In this document: positions 1 through 9,120 of the stretch, in pieces
How positions within the stretch are numbered: position 1 is the first letter of the stretch
Layout: each line of letters opens with the position of its first letter
From: Pseudomonas fluorescens
GTDB taxonomy: Bacteria; Pseudomonadota; Gammaproteobacteria; Pseudomonadales; Pseudomonadaceae
Assembly (NCBI RefSeq): GCF_902497785.1
Contig: NZ_CABVHK010000003.1
Span: 124,001 to 188,000, forward strand
Reading direction: 5' to 3'
DNA length: 64,000 bases
Notes under the pieces: generated by a model
What the model was told of the DNA's origin: nothing
Databases searched by the model: none
The model's input: the letters and a program-made list of their open reading frames with translations, nothing else
Program-made: the position numbers and the translations under genes

Positions 1-1
1 T

Positions 2-481
2 CATCCTCATTTCGTTCCCACCGTTTTCCCCCGCCACAATCGCTTTCTCCACACCATCATCCAAGCCAACCAAGCCTCGTTCTGCGTCCAGGACCTGGGA
101 CGTTTGATGGGTCGCCCGCTGGATCAACGACTCACGCAAAAACGCGATCCCGATCAACGCCGATATGTATGGTTGCTGAGGAACAGCAAACCAGTCGAGG
201 CACTCATGGTCAGCGAATCAGGAATGTACGCATTGCTGGTCCACCATTTCGTCCCGGAAAATCGAAACCTGCGCCAATGGCTGAGTAACGAAGTGATTCC
301 TACGCTGCGTGAGTCGACCGCAACATCAGTCGGAAATATTCCGAGCCTGAGTTCGTTGCAATGGGGCGGGCTCTCATTGCCGCTACTGCATTGGCAACAT
401 TCGGCCTGGATCAAATGGCGGGACATGCCGGATCTGGTGCAGGCGCAGCAACCGTTCCCGGTTATGGGCACCTGCAGTTAG
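2..481 (+). CDS. BRO-N domain protein, 5' end outside window
   Basis: The reading frame is open to the first bases of the window, so the true start lies to the left; the first in-window start codons (TTG 104, ATG 107) fall inside the domain. The translation carries the BRO family N-terminal pattern: an HTIIQANQ segment, F-C-V-Q-D-L-G-R-L-M-G, a DPDQRR motif, VSESGMYALL, and LRQWLSNEVIPTLR. This is known from baculovirus BRO proteins, phage antirepressors and many short Pseudomonas chromosomal proteins, and is thought to bind nucleic acid. The C-terminal ~50 residues match no domain I recognise. Nothing phage-like surrounds it in this window, so it may be a domesticated copy or remnant. The family is clear; the role is unknown. 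Confidence 0.75.
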   Translation, partial: HPHFVPTVFPRHNRFLHTIIQANQASFCVQDLGRLMGRPLDQRLTQKRDPDQRRYVWLLRNSKPVEALMVSESGMYALLVHHFVPENRNLRQWLSNEVIPTLRESTATSVGNIPSLSSLQWGGLSLPLLHWQHSAWIKWRDMPDLVQAQQPFPVMGTCS

Positions 482-496
482 GCATTAGACGCCGCT

Positions 497-594
497 GTAG
501 GAGCGAGCTTGCTCGCGATGGACTTCTATGCGCCGCGTTGAATCAGAAACCACGCGTTATCGTTGACGACCATCGCGAGCAAGCTTGCTCCTAC
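497..594. repeat. REP pair, GTAGGAGCGAGC type
   Basis: Two inverted copies of GTAGGAGCGAGCTTGCTCGC, each itself palindromic around AGCTTGCT, are separated by about 50 bases. The same family recurs at 32161 and 60343. It sits between convergent genes, the usual place for Pseudomonas REPs. Confidence 0.85.
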
Positions 595-677
595 AGTGGG
601 TGTGCATTTCAAGGTGATTCTTCCATTTAACAAGATCCGGCCGTGACACTGATGTCACGGCCAAATCAATCACCTCC

Positions 678-863
678 TTAAAACCGCGAAACACTGCGCA
701 TCGCATCCACCAGATACCGCATCGCAATCCGGTCACTTTCGGACAACTCGCGATACCGCTCCACCAGCTTCAACTCTTCGGAATTAAGCCGACGCCTTCG
801 CCGCCCAAGACCCAGGCAGGGAAAGATTCCCAACATTTCGGTGATGCCTTGTACTTTCGACAT
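678..863 (-). CDS. Small hypothetical protein (61 aa)
   Basis: This 61-residue basic protein has an Arg-rich stretch (GRRRRRLNSEE) followed by a helical C-terminal half, ELKLVERYRELSESDRIAMR. That half resembles the tail found after some Pseudomonas DNA-binding domains, but no helix-turn-helix is complete. A GAGGG sequence lies about 12 bases before the ATG, which is wider than ideal. It converges on the BRO-N gene. I do not recognise a function; coding is supported mainly by the amphipathic pattern. Confidence 0.5.
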   Translation of the reverse strand: MSKVQGITEMLGIFPCLGLGRRRRRLNSEELKLVERYRELSESDRIAMRYLVDAMRSVSRF

Positions 864-1277
864 GGACGATGTCCCTCTCTACGTCAAAGAAAACTTCAGA
901 TACCGCATCGCCCTTCTCTTTTTTCAGCCGCTTCCTTGTACCAACTGAATCCTACCGGCCTGAGGGCAGAAACCGGTTATGCCAATAGAATAGGGGCTTC
1001 ACGAGCGCTGAAAAGGGGTTATTAGAGTAATTAGTCGAAAAAAGCAGAAATGCCCTATAAATCAGAAACCACTGTGGGAAACGTTACCGGAAATGTCTTG
1101 TTTCATTGCCGGGCCATTGTCACGCCATCAATCAATTTTGCTCTGCAACCGAACGGTTTAAGCTATTTGGCATCTGTTTAAAGTCCGTCGCGTTTGGCCG
1201 AAGGCATGTCCGAACCTCCATTTCTGATCCAGTACGTGCCAGGAACGGCGCGGGATTGTTCACGACAGGTTGTACTT
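864..1277. other. Intergenic region upstream of opgD
   Basis: No gene is supported here. The stretch is less GC-rich than its neighbours around 890-1100 and must hold the divergent promoters for the 61-aa protein and opgD. I saw no convincing operator or riboswitch. Confidence 0.5.
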
Positions 1278-2903
1278 ATGCATCGCAGGAATTTGCTCAA
1301 AGCATCCATGGCCATCGCTGCCTACACGGGTTTATCTGCCTCCGGCCTGCTGGCTGCGCGGGCCTGGGCCGGTAATGGCACGGCTGATGGCGAGGCTCAG
1401 GCCTTCGACTTCGAAGCCCTGAAAATCCAGGCCAGGCAACTTGCCGGCAACCGCTATCAGGACACCAAGCAGGTGCTGCCGCCGACCTTGGCGACGATGA
1501 CGCCGCAGAACTTCAACGCGATCCGCTACGACGGCAATCATTCCCTGTGGAAGGATTTGAAAGGCCAGCTGGATGTGCAGTTTTTTCACGTCGGCATGGG
1601 TTTCAAGCAACCGGTGCGCATGTACAGCGTCGACCCCAAGACGCGTCAGGCGCGGGAAGTGCACTTCCGCCCTTCGCTGTTCAACTACGAAAAAACCACG
1701 GTCGACACTCAGCAGCTCAAGGGCGATCTGGGGTTTTCCGGGTTCAAGCTGTTCAAGGCCCCGGAACTGGACCGGCACGACGTGCTGTCCTTCCTCGGCG
1801 CCAGTTATTTCCGCGCGGTAGATGCCACCGGCCAGTACGGTCTGTCGGCCCGTGGTCTGGCGGTTGATACCTACGCCAAGAAGCGTGAGGAATTCCCGGA
1901 CTTCACCAAGTTCTGGTTCGAGACGCCGGACAAGGACAGCACCCGCTTCGTGGTCTACGCCCTGCTGGACTCGCCAAGCGCCACGGGCGCCTACCGTTTC
2001 GACATCGATTGCCAGGCCAGTCAGGTGGTCATGGCCATTGACGCCCACATCAACGCGCGGACCGCCATCGAACAGCTCGGCATCGCGCCGATGACCAGCA
2101 TGTTCAGCTGTGGCACCCACGAGCGGCGCATGTGCGACACCATTCACCCGCAAATCCATGACTCGGATCGCCTGGCGATGTGGCGCGGCAACGGCGAGTG
2201 GATCTGCCGACCGCTGAACAACCCGGCGACCCTGCAATTCAATGCCTTCGCCGACACCGACCCGAAAGGTTTTGGCCTGGTGCAGACCGATCACGAATTC
2301 GCCAGCTATCAGGACACCGTCGACTGGTACAGCAAGCGTCCAAGCCTGTGGGTAGAACCTACAACCGCGTGGGGCGAGGGCTCTATCGATCTGCTGGAAA
2401 TTCCTACAACCGGCGAGACCATGGATAACATCGTCGCGTTCTGGACCCCGAAAAAACCGGTCGCGGCCGGTGATTCCCTGAACTACGGCTACAAGCTCTA
2501 CTGGAGTGCTTTGCCGCCGGTGAGTACGCCGCTGGCGCGGGTCAATGCGACGCGGTCGGGCATGGGTGGCTTTGTCGAAGGCTGGGCACCGGGCGAGCAT
2601 TACCCGCCTGTCTGGGCGCGGCGCTTTGCCTTGGACTTCAATGGGGGTGGTCTGGACCGCTTGCCCGAGGGTACGGGCATTGAACCGGTAGTGACCTGCT
2701 CCCACGGCGAGGTCAAGGATTTCAGCGTGCTGGTGCTCGATGACATCAAGGGATACCGGATTTTGTTCGACTGGTACCCGACCAGCGACAGCGTCGAGCC
2801 GGTTGAACTGCGGTTGTTCATTCGCACCAATGACCGGACGTTGAGCGAGACCTGGCTGTATCAGTATTTCCCGCCGGCGCCGGACAAGCGTAAGTACATC
2901 TGA
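1278..2903 (+). CDS. opgD: Glucan biosynthesis protein D (OpgD/MdoD), Tat-exported
   Basis: This is a 541-aa periplasmic protein of the OpgG/OpgD family, which shapes the backbone of osmoregulated periplasmic glucans. The frame could begin 28 codons earlier at 1194, but the ATG at 1278 places a twin-arginine signal at the very N-terminus ([10 protein letters not shown], then a hydrophobic stretch ending ARAWAG), as in OpgD homologues. OpgD is the Tat-dependent paralogue, whereas OpgG uses Sec. Family signatures are visible in YRFDIDCQ and the long C-terminal domain ending near YLYQYFPP-like residues. It appears to be monocistronic, followed by a REP and a bidirectional terminator. Confidence 0.92.
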   Translation: MHRRNLLKASMAIAAYTGLSASGLLAARAWAGNGTADGEAQAFDFEALKIQARQLAGNRYQDTKQVLPPTLATMTPQNFNAIRYDGNHSLWKDLKGQLDVQFFHVGMGFKQPVRMYSVDPKTRQAREVHFRPSLFNYEKTTVDTQQLKGDLGFSGFKLFKAPELDRHDVLSFLGASYFRAVDATGQYGLSARGLAVDTYAKKREEFPDFTKFWFETPDKDSTRFVVYALLDSPSATGAYRFDIDCQASQVVMAIDAHINARTAIEQLGIAPMTSMFSCGTHERRMCDTIHPQIHDSDRLAMWRGNGEWICRPLNNPATLQFNAFADTDPKGFGLVQTDHEFASYQDTVDWYSKRPSLWVEPTTAWGEGSIDLLEIPTTGETMDNIVAFWTPKKPVAAGDSLNYGYKLYWSALPPVSTPLARVNATRSGMGGFVEGWAPGEHYPPVWARRFALDFNGGGLDRLPEGTGIEPVVTCSHGEVKDFSVLVLDDIKGYRILFDWYPTSDSVEPVELRLFIRTNDRTLSETWLYQYFPPAPDKRKYI

Positions 2904-2930
2904 GGGTCAGTGGTCGGATGATCTGGCCCC

Positions 2931-2975
2931 TTCGCGAGCAGGCTCGCTCCCACATTTGGAAGCCTGCTCGCGAAG
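2931..2975. repeat. REP pair, GTGGGAGCGAGCCTGC type (shortened)
   Basis: A TTCGCGAGCAGGCTCGCTCCC arm is followed after about 12 bases by a partial inverted arm, CCTGCTCGCGAA. It belongs to the same family as the copies at 19219 and 53906. Confidence 0.75.
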
Positions 2976-2997
2976 ACGGCCGTCCGCCCTGAAACGC

Positions 2998-3030
2998 AAA
3001 AAACCCCGGTCACAACGACCGGGGCTTTTT
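2998..3030. terminator. Bidirectional intrinsic terminator
   Basis: CCCCGGTC (3004-3011), loop ACAAC, GACCGGGG (3017-3024), with an A-run before and a T-run after. It can stop opgD on the plus strand and the convergent permease on the minus strand. Confidence 0.9.
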
Positions 3031-3048
3031 CATTTCAAACGCTACAAC

Positions 3049-4470
3049 TTACGAAACCGAACGCACCGCACCTTGCGACACATTGGTCGGTTGCAACTTG
3101 AACACGTAGAACAACACCGTCAGCAACACCAGAAATGCCGGGCCGACATACAACGCGACGCGGGTGTCCGGGAAGTACGCCATCAAGCCGACTACCAGCA
3201 CCAGGAACGCCAGCGCCAGGTACGAGCTGACCGGGTACAGCCACATCTTGTATTTCAGGGCGGCTCGTTCGCTGGCGCTCAGGCCTTTGCGGAATTTGAG
3301 CTGGGCCAGCAGGATCATCACCCATGTCCAGATTGCGCCGAAGGTGGCAATCGCGGTCACCCAGACGAAGACTTTCTCCGGCACCAGATAATTCAGCAGC
3401 ACGCCCAGCAGCAACGCGGCGATCGACAGCAGCAGCGCGCGACGCGGCACGCCGTTGTTCGACGTCTTGGCGAAACCGGCCGGGGCCTGGCCGTTCTGCG
3501 CCAGGCTGTAGAGCATGCGCCCGGTGCTGAAAATGCCGCCGTTGCAGGACGATAGCGCCGCGGTGATCACCACGAAGTTGATGATACCGGCGGCGGTCTT
3601 GATGCCCAGACGCTCGAACGTCATCACGAACGGGCTGCCCTGGGTGCCGATTTCGTTCCACGGGTAGATCGACAGAATCACGAACAACGCGCCGACGTAG
3701 AACAGCAGAATCCGCCAGAACACCGAGCCGATCGCATTGGGGATGGTCTTCTGCGGGTTCTTCGCTTCACCGGCGGTCAGGCCGATCATCTCGACGCCGA
3801 GGTAGGCGAACATGACCATTTGCAGGGACATCAACACGCCTTGCACGCCGTTGGGCATGAAACCGCCATGCGCCCAGAGGTTGGAAATCCCCAGCGCCAC
3901 GCCGTCGTTGCCAAAACCGAACGCGATCACGCCGACGCCGCCGATCACCATCGCGATGATGGTGACGATCTTGATCAGGGCGAACCAGAATTCGAATTCA
4001 CCGAAGGCTTTCACGGCGATCAGGTTGATCGAGCCCATGCTGATCAACGCTGCCAGCGCCCAGATCCAGCGCGGTACCTCGGGGAACCAGACACCCATGT
4101 ACACCGCCACCGCAGTGATTTCCGCGACGCAGGTCACCAGCCACAGGAACCAGTAATTCCAGCCGGTCAGGAAGCCCGCCAACGGGCCGAGGTAGTCTTG
4201 AGCGTAACGGCTGAAGGAGCCGGCGACCGGGTTGTGCACGGCCATTTCGCCGAGGGCGCGCATGATCACCAGGATCGCCAGACCGCCGATGATGTAAGAC
4301 AACATGATGGCGGGGCCGGCCATCTCAATGGCCTTGGCCGAACCGAGAAACAGACCGACGCCAATACAGGCACCGAGCGCCATCAGGCGAATATGCCGTT
4401 CGCCGAGTTCGCGTTTAAGCGGGCCGCCCTGAGCGGTCTCGCCGTGGGGCAGGTGATTGCCGACTGGCAT
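3049..4470 (-). CDS. AAT-family amino acid permease (ProY/HutT-like)
   Basis: This is a 473-aa inner-membrane transporter of the amino acid-polyamine-organocation superfamily, AAT family. The N-terminus has the family signature: LKRELGERHIRLMALG, then the unwound-helix substrate motif GACIGVGLFLGSA, then MAGPAIMLSYIIGG and RALGEMAVHNP. About twelve hydrophobic segments follow, and the length is typical. A GAGG sequence stands 9 bases before the ATG. Specificity cannot be read from sequence; related Pseudomonas proteins carry proline, histidine, aromatic amino acids or GABA. It is monocistronic, ending at the terminator shared with opgD. Confidence 0.88.
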   Translation of the reverse strand: MPVGNHLPHGETAQGGPLKRELGERHIRLMALGACIGVGLFLGSAKAIEMAGPAIMLSYIIGGLAILVIMRALGEMAVHNPVAGSFSRYAQDYLGPLAGFLTGWNYWFLWLVTCVAEITAVAVYMGVWFPEVPRWIWALAALISMGSINLIAVKAFGEFEFWFALIKIVTIIAMVIGGVGVIAFGFGNDGVALGISNLWAHGGFMPNGVQGVLMSLQMVMFAYLGVEMIGLTAGEAKNPQKTIPNAIGSVFWRILLFYVGALFVILSIYPWNEIGTQGSPFVMTFERLGIKTAAGIINFVVITAALSSCNGGIFSTGRMLYSLAQNGQAPAGFAKTSNNGVPRRALLLSIAALLLGVLLNYLVPEKVFVWVTAIATFGAIWTWVMILLAQLKFRKGLSASERAALKYKMWLYPVSSYLALAFLVLVVGLMAYFPDTRVALYVGPAFLVLLTVLFYVFKLQPTNVSQGAVRSVS

Positions 4471-4861
4471 AGGGGTACAACCTCGTCTTGTTATTGGATA
4501 AAACCACCGAGTGTCGAAGCGCTGACCGATAAGCCATTGCTTGCCTGAAACCGGACCTGCTTCGTGGGCAGAGCCGTCTTGTAGGACAAAACCTCCAAGA
4601 TCAGCGGGGCGTGCAGTATAAAAAGCTTCATACAGGTGTTTTCACTCTATAAACCACAACATTCAGCGAGAACTCGCGGTTAATGCGCGGTTTGCGGAGG
4701 GGCATTACCTGGGTTGTGTAGGAATAGTTACCGCAAAAACGGCGCGGATTATTGCACAGCATTGGTGCATCGTCATGCCCCTGCTTGGGCAGCGTTGCGG
4801 CTGGAGGTGTCTGGCCAAGGTCTTTCAGACTGAACCGACGGTCTTTGTAAAAGGAACCATT
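4471..4861. other. Intergenic, permease promoter region
   Basis: About 390 bases without a supportable gene. A minus-strand frame exists at 4628-4939, but it runs through REP sequence and has no family features. I see no defined regulatory motif. Confidence 0.45.
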
Positions 4862-5026
4862 GTGGTGAGGGGATTTATCCCCGTCGGCTGTGGAGCGGTT
4901 GTGAAATTCGGCAATATCGGGGGTGGCTGCGCCACCCAACGGGGATAAATCCCCTCACCACAGTAAATCCCCTCACCACAATAAATCTCATCACCTCAAT
5001 ATCCCCTCACCATGGTAAATCCCCCC
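4862..5026. repeat. REP cluster, GGGGATTTATCCCC type, upstream of RAYT
   Basis: A TGGTGAGGGGATTTATCCCC arm (4862-4884) and its inverted partner (4937-4971) frame a GCTGCGCCACCC-type centre. At least three decayed half-copies (CCCCTCACCA variants) follow up to about 5026. Together with 5632-5782 this flanks the transposase gene, the expected arrangement for its cognate REP. Confidence 0.85.
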
Positions 5027-5139
5027 CGCCAAATTCCTCGCGGGAGTCAGAATTTTCACTCAAGAATTTCGGACCCAACCAGCCAATTCAGCGCCTAGCC
5101 TGAAAGCGTCACCCAACGGTCACACAAGGAAGCAATGGA

Positions 5140-5598
5140 TTGCCTACTCAGCCAAACTCTCATCGCCTGCGCTTGGGCCGATACTCCGAGACGGGGCGCG
5201 CCTATCTCATCACCGCAGTTACCCACTACCGTCAGCCCCTATTCTCTGATTGGCGATTAGGTCGCTTGCTCGTTAGGGAATTGCGTCGAACCCAAGAATC
5301 GGGAGTCGTAGACTCAATAGCCTGGGTTGTCATGCCGGATCACTTCCACTGGCTGATGCAATTGCGAGCCAGCAATCTGGGAAGTGTCATTGGTGCGACC
5401 AAGGCGCGCTGCACCCAGGCAGTGAACAAAATGACTGGAAGAAGCGGCCCTCTTTGGCAAACCGGATACCACGACCGCGCAATCCGGGATGGAGAAGAAC
5501 TTCTGCCCTTTGCTCGCTACATTGTCGCCAACCCTTTGCGCGCAGGGCTGGTGGACAAGATCGGCAATTACCCGCTCTGGGATGCGTGCTGGTTGTGA
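5140..5598 (+). CDS. REP-associated tyrosine transposase (RAYT, Y1/HUH family)
   Basis: This 152-aa single-strand transposase is of the IS200/IS605-like Y1 class that is linked to REP palindromes. Visible signatures are the HUH pair in VVMPDHFHWL (His68 and His70) and the presumed nucleophile Tyr110 in WQTGYHDRAIR, followed by YIVANPLRAGLV. I chose the TTG at 5140 because AAGGA lies 9 bases upstream; an ATG at 5135 is in another frame. The length is normal for this group and the frame is intact, so it may be active. It lies alone between two clusters of one REP type, the usual REPtron layout. Biochemically, E. coli RAYT cleaves and rejoins REP DNA. Confidence 0.92.
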   Translation: MPTQPNSHRLRLGRYSETGRAYLITAVTHYRQPLFSDWRLGRLLVRELRRTQESGVVDSIAWVVMPDHFHWLMQLRASNLGSVIGATKARCTQAVNKMTGRSGPLWQTGYHDRAIRDGEELLPFARYIVANPLRAGLVDKIGNYPLWDACWL

Positions 5599-5631
5599 AA
5601 TCAAACATCACTGCGCAGGCAACCGAGCCCT

Positions 5632-5782
5632 GTGGTGAGGCGATTTATATGTGGCGAGGGGATTTATCCCCGTTGGGCGGCGCAGCCGCCCCCAAGCCCT
5701 TCATCCCCGTCCGTCAAAAAGACCGCATTTGCAGGATCTACGACTGCTGCGCTGCCGAACGGGGATAAATCCCCTCACCACA
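5632..5782. repeat. REP pair, GGGGATTTATCCCC type, downstream of RAYT
   Basis: An inverted pair of GAGGGGATTTATCCCCGTT arms encloses about 75 bases containing GGCGGCGCAGCCGCC. A decayed extra half-copy precedes it at 5632-5650. It forms the downstream flank of the RAYT gene. Confidence 0.85.
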
Positions 5783-5877
5783 ACCATTGGTGATTATTCG
5801 ACATTTGAGTGTCTACAATTTTATCCCCATCCCCAACCACCGACTAAGCTTCAAACAAGTCCGATCAATCTGCGTGA

Positions 5878-8800
5878 ATGGATCAGTCGACTATGGGCGC
5901 TTTATGGCAAACCGATTCGAGTAAAACTGTGGTCCCGACTGAACGTGTGGATGAAGCGCCTTTACCTGAGAAACCTCCTCGCAGTCGGACGAAACACGGC
6001 TGGGGGGCGTTTTGGTTGTTGCTGTTGATTATCGCGATTGTCGTGGGGCTGGCGGCTGCCAGGGAAATGCGCACGTCGAAGTTTCAATCCCGGGAGGCCA
6101 GCAAATTTGCCGCGACGCTGAACTACGAACTCAAACCCGGCGCCAGCGACTCCATTCACTATCCGGGCGCCGGGCCTTTTGATTTGCGTCTGGGCTACAG
6201 CTCACTGGGCGAATTCCTGCCGCGCCTGATCAAGCGCGACTACGTCGTTGCCGCCCAGACCCGCTTTTCCCAACCGTTGATGGACTACACCGACAAGGGC
6301 TTTTTCGTACCCTACGCGGAGAAAATCCAGGCCGGGTTGTTGATCACTGATTGCCGCGCTGCGCCGCTTTATCAATACAAATACCCCCAGCAGCTCTATT
6401 CAAGCTTCGACGCGATCCCGCCCGTGGTGGTCAGCAGTTTGCTGTTCATCGAGAACCGCTTTCTGCTCGACCCGCGCCTGCCCCGGGCCAACCCCGCCGT
6501 GGATTGGCCACGGTTCGGCATGGCGGCGTGGTCGCAGGTTGCGAAGATGCTGCACATGCCCGGCCAGTCGGCGGGCGGCAGTACCCTGGCGACACAACTG
6601 GAAAAGTACCGTCACTCGCCGGATGGCTTGACGGTGTCGGGTGGGGAAAAAATCCGCCAGATGATTTCCGCCAGCGTGCGCGCCTATCAGGCCGGGCCGG
6701 AAACCCTTGAAGCGCGTAAAAACGTGGTGCGTGATTACCTCAACAGCGTGCCGCTGTCGGCGGTGCCGGGCCACGGTGAAGTGCATGGCATGGCCGAGGG
6801 GTTGCGCGTGTGGTACGGCGCCGACTTCAATAAGGCCAACGAGACGCTGGCCAGCCCCGACACCGATCCAAAGACCCTGGCGGACAAAGGCCTGGCCCTG
6901 CGCGAGATGCTCTCGTTGATGATCGCCCAGCGCCGCCCTTCCCACTACCTGACTAAGGGCCGCGACGAACTGGCCGACCTCACCGACAGCCACATTCGCC
7001 TGCTTGCGCTGAATCATGTGATCGACGCGCCATTCGCGGCGGCCGCGCTCGCCAGCAAAGTGACCTACCGCGACTGGCAGACCCAGCCGACGATTCAACC
7101 CATCGAAACCAACAAAGGCATCAGCGTGGCGCGCAGCCGCTTGAGCGGGTTGCTCAATCGGCCGCTGTACGACCTTGATCGTCTCGACCTCTCGGCGACC
7201 AGCACGCTGCAAGGCGACCTGCAAACCCAGGCCACCGAATACCTCAAGCACCTCGCCGACCCGGTTTTTGCCACGCAAATCGGGCTGATGGGCGAACGCC
7301 TGCTGACGCCCACCAGCACCACCCAAGTGCGTTACAGCTTCACGCTGTTCGAACTGACGCCGGACGGTTCGCGGGTGCGGGTGCAGACCGACAGCACCGA
7401 TCAACCGTTCGACATCAACGAAGGCAGCAAACTGGAATTGGGCTCCACGGCGAAGATGCGCGTGATGACCACTTACCTGCAAATCATCGCCGAGCTGCAC
7501 GACAAATACGCCGAAATGACCGTCCCGGAATTGAAGAAAGTCGAGATCCCGGATCAGGATCGCCTGAGCCGCTGGGCCGTCGATTACCTGATCCAGAACA
7601 AAGACCGCAACCTGCAGGCGATGCTGGGCGCGGCGCTGGACCGCAAATATTCCGCCAGCCCCGGCGAAGCCTTTTTCACCGGCGGCGGGCTGCACACCTT
7701 CGTCAACTTCCGCAAGGAAGACAACGGCCGCCTGCCGACCCTGCGCGATGCCCTGCGCGAATCGATCAACCTTCCGTTCATCCGGCTGATGCGTGATGTG
7801 GTGCGTTACACCACCTATTCCGGCCCGAGCAGCAGTGCCGAATTACTCAAGGACGATCGCGACCCTCGACGTCAGGAATACCTGGCGTCCTTCGCCGACC
7901 GCGAAGGTACGTCGTTCCTGCTGAAATTCTGGAAGAGGTACAAAAACAAGGACACCCAGGCACGGCTCGAAACCTTCCTCGACAGCATGCGCCCGACGCC
8001 GATTCGTATGGCGGCGGTGCATCGCTATCTGCTGCCACAGGCCAGTCAGGAAAGCTTCAACACCTTCGTGCGCTCGCACCTCACGGGCGCCAAGCTCACC
8101 GAGAAACTGACGGATGAGCGCCTGCAAAGGCTCTACGAAAACTACAGCCCCGGCACCTACGATTTGCCGGACCAAGGCTTTATCGCCAAGGTGCACCCGC
8201 TGGATCTGTGGCTGATCGGTTACTTGTTGAATCATCCCGACGCCAAATGGAGCGACGTCGTCAAGGCCAGCCGATTTGAACGCCAGGAGGTTTATAGCTG
8301 GCTGTTCAAAAGCAAACACAAGGGCGCCCGCGATGGCCGCATCCGCACCATGCTGGAGATCGAAGCGTTCCTCGACATCCACGCGCGCTGGCAGAAAGTC
8401 GGTTATCCGTTCGACCACCTGGTGCCCTCGCTGGCCACCGCCATCGGCAGTTCCGGTGACCGTCCGGCGGCCTTGGCCGAACTGATCGGGACCATTCTCA
8501 ACGACGGCGTGCGCATGCCGACATTGCGCATCGACAGCCTGCACTTCGCGGCTAACACACCTTATGAAACCAAGCTGATCAACGACCCGGATGTCGGCAA
8601 GCGGGTGATGCCGTCCGAAGTCGCCAAAGCCATGCGCGAAGCCTTGTCACAAGTGGTCGACGCCGGTACGGCGAAACGCGTTTCCGGCAGCTTCATCACG
8701 CCCGATGGCAAGCCGCTGGGCATGGGCGGGAAAACCGGCACCGGCGACAACCGCATCGAAGCCATTGGTTCTGGCGGCCGAATCCTCAGTTCCAAATCGA

Positions 8801-9009
8801 TCAACCGCACCGCCACTTTCGTGTTCTTCATTGGTGACACTCACTTTGGCACCATGACCGCGTTTGTGCCCGGCCGCACGGCCGAAGCCTTCAAGTTCAC
8901 CTCGGCGTTGCCCGTGCAAGTGCTCAAGGGCATGGCGCCGATTCTCACGCCTTACTTGCAACCGGGCAGTCATACGCAGTGTTTGCCGGTTGAAGTGGCG
9001 AGGCGTTAA
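5878..9009 (+). CDS. Bifunctional PBP-like transglycosylase/transpeptidase (1043 aa)
   Basis: This is a membrane-anchored peptidoglycan synthase-like protein. A cytoplasmic tail of about 42 residues precedes one membrane segment (WLLLLIIAIVVGLAAA). The glycosyltransferase family 51 region includes FIENRF, with the likely catalytic Glu near residue 190, and AGGSTLATQLEKY near 240. The C-terminal transpeptidase half has an STAK serine motif near residue 525, S-I-N near 630 and GKTGTGD near 950. It is longer than PBP1a/1b because of a long insert between the SIN and KTG motifs. ATG 5893 is an equally possible start; neither has a clear ribosome site. It is not one of the standard PBP1a/PBP1b genes, and its role relative to them cannot be read here. 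Confidence 0.85.
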   Translation: MDQSTMGALWQTDSSKTVVPTERVDEAPLPEKPPRSRTKHGWGAFWLLLLIIAIVVGLAAAREMRTSKFQSREASKFAATLNYELKPGASDSIHYPGAGPFDLRLGYSSLGEFLPRLIKRDYVVAAQTRFSQPLMDYTDKGFFVPYAEKIQAGLLITDCRAAPLYQYKYPQQLYSSFDAIPPVVVSSLLFIENRFLLDPRLPRANPAVDWPRFGMAAWSQVAKMLHMPGQSAGGSTLATQLEKYRHSPDGLTVSGGEKIRQMISASVRAYQAGPETLEARKNVVRDYLNSVPLSAVPGHGEVHGMAEGLRVWYGADFNKANETLASPDTDPKTLADKGLALREMLSLMIAQRRPSHYLTKGRDELADLTDSHIRLLALNHVIDAPFAAAALASKVTYRDWQTQPTIQPIETNKGISVARSRLSGLLNRPLYDLDRLDLSATSTLQGDLQTQATEYLKHLADPVFATQIGLMGERLLTPTSTTQVRYSFTLFELTPDGSRVRVQTDSTDQPFDINEGSKLELGSTAKMRVMTTYLQIIAELHDKYAEMTVPELKKVEIPDQDRLSRWAVDYLIQNKDRNLQAMLGAALDRKYSASPGEAFFTGGGLHTFVNFRKEDNGRLPTLRDALRESINLPFIRLMRDVVRYTTYSGPSSSAELLKDDRDPRRQEYLASFADREGTSFLLKFWKRYKNKDTQARLETFLDSMRPTPIRMAAVHRYLLPQASQESFNTFVRSHLTGAKLTEKLTDERLQRLYENYSPGTYDLPDQGFIAKVHPLDLWLIGYLLNHPDAKWSDVVKASRFERQEVYSWLFKSKHKGARDGRIRTMLEIEAFLDIHARWQKVGYPFDHLVPSLATAIGSSGDRPAALAELIGTILNDGVRMPTLRIDSLHFAANTPYETKLINDPDVGKRVMPSEVAKAMREALSQVVDAGTAKRVSGSFITPDGKPLGMGGKTGTGDNRIEAIGSGGRILSSKSINRTATFVFFIGDTHFGTMTAFVPGRTAEAFKFTSALPVQVLKGMAPILTPYLQPGSHTQCLPVEVARR

Positions 9010-9102
9010 GCACCTCTCGGCGCAACTTCCTCCAAGCACCCCCTCCTTTACACCCGTCCGGTAAACGCGCTCGACCATTGGTCGTGTCTTATTGCCCCCG
9101 AA

Positions 9103-9116
9103 TAAGATATATCTTA
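9103..9116. promoter_or_regulatory. Perfect 14-bp palindrome, likely PadR-regulator operator
   Basis: TAAGATATATCTTA is a perfect inverted repeat ending four bases before the ATG of the PadR-type gene. YqjI-type repressors autoregulate through AT-rich palindromes of this kind, so an autorepression site is the simplest reading. No binding data are implied. Confidence 0.6.
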
Positions 9117-9120
9117 AGTT

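Noticed and set aside
4628..4939. Minus-strand ORF of 103 codons upstream of the permease
   Set aside because: It includes REP sequence translated as DKSPHHNG, has no ribosome site and no family pattern.
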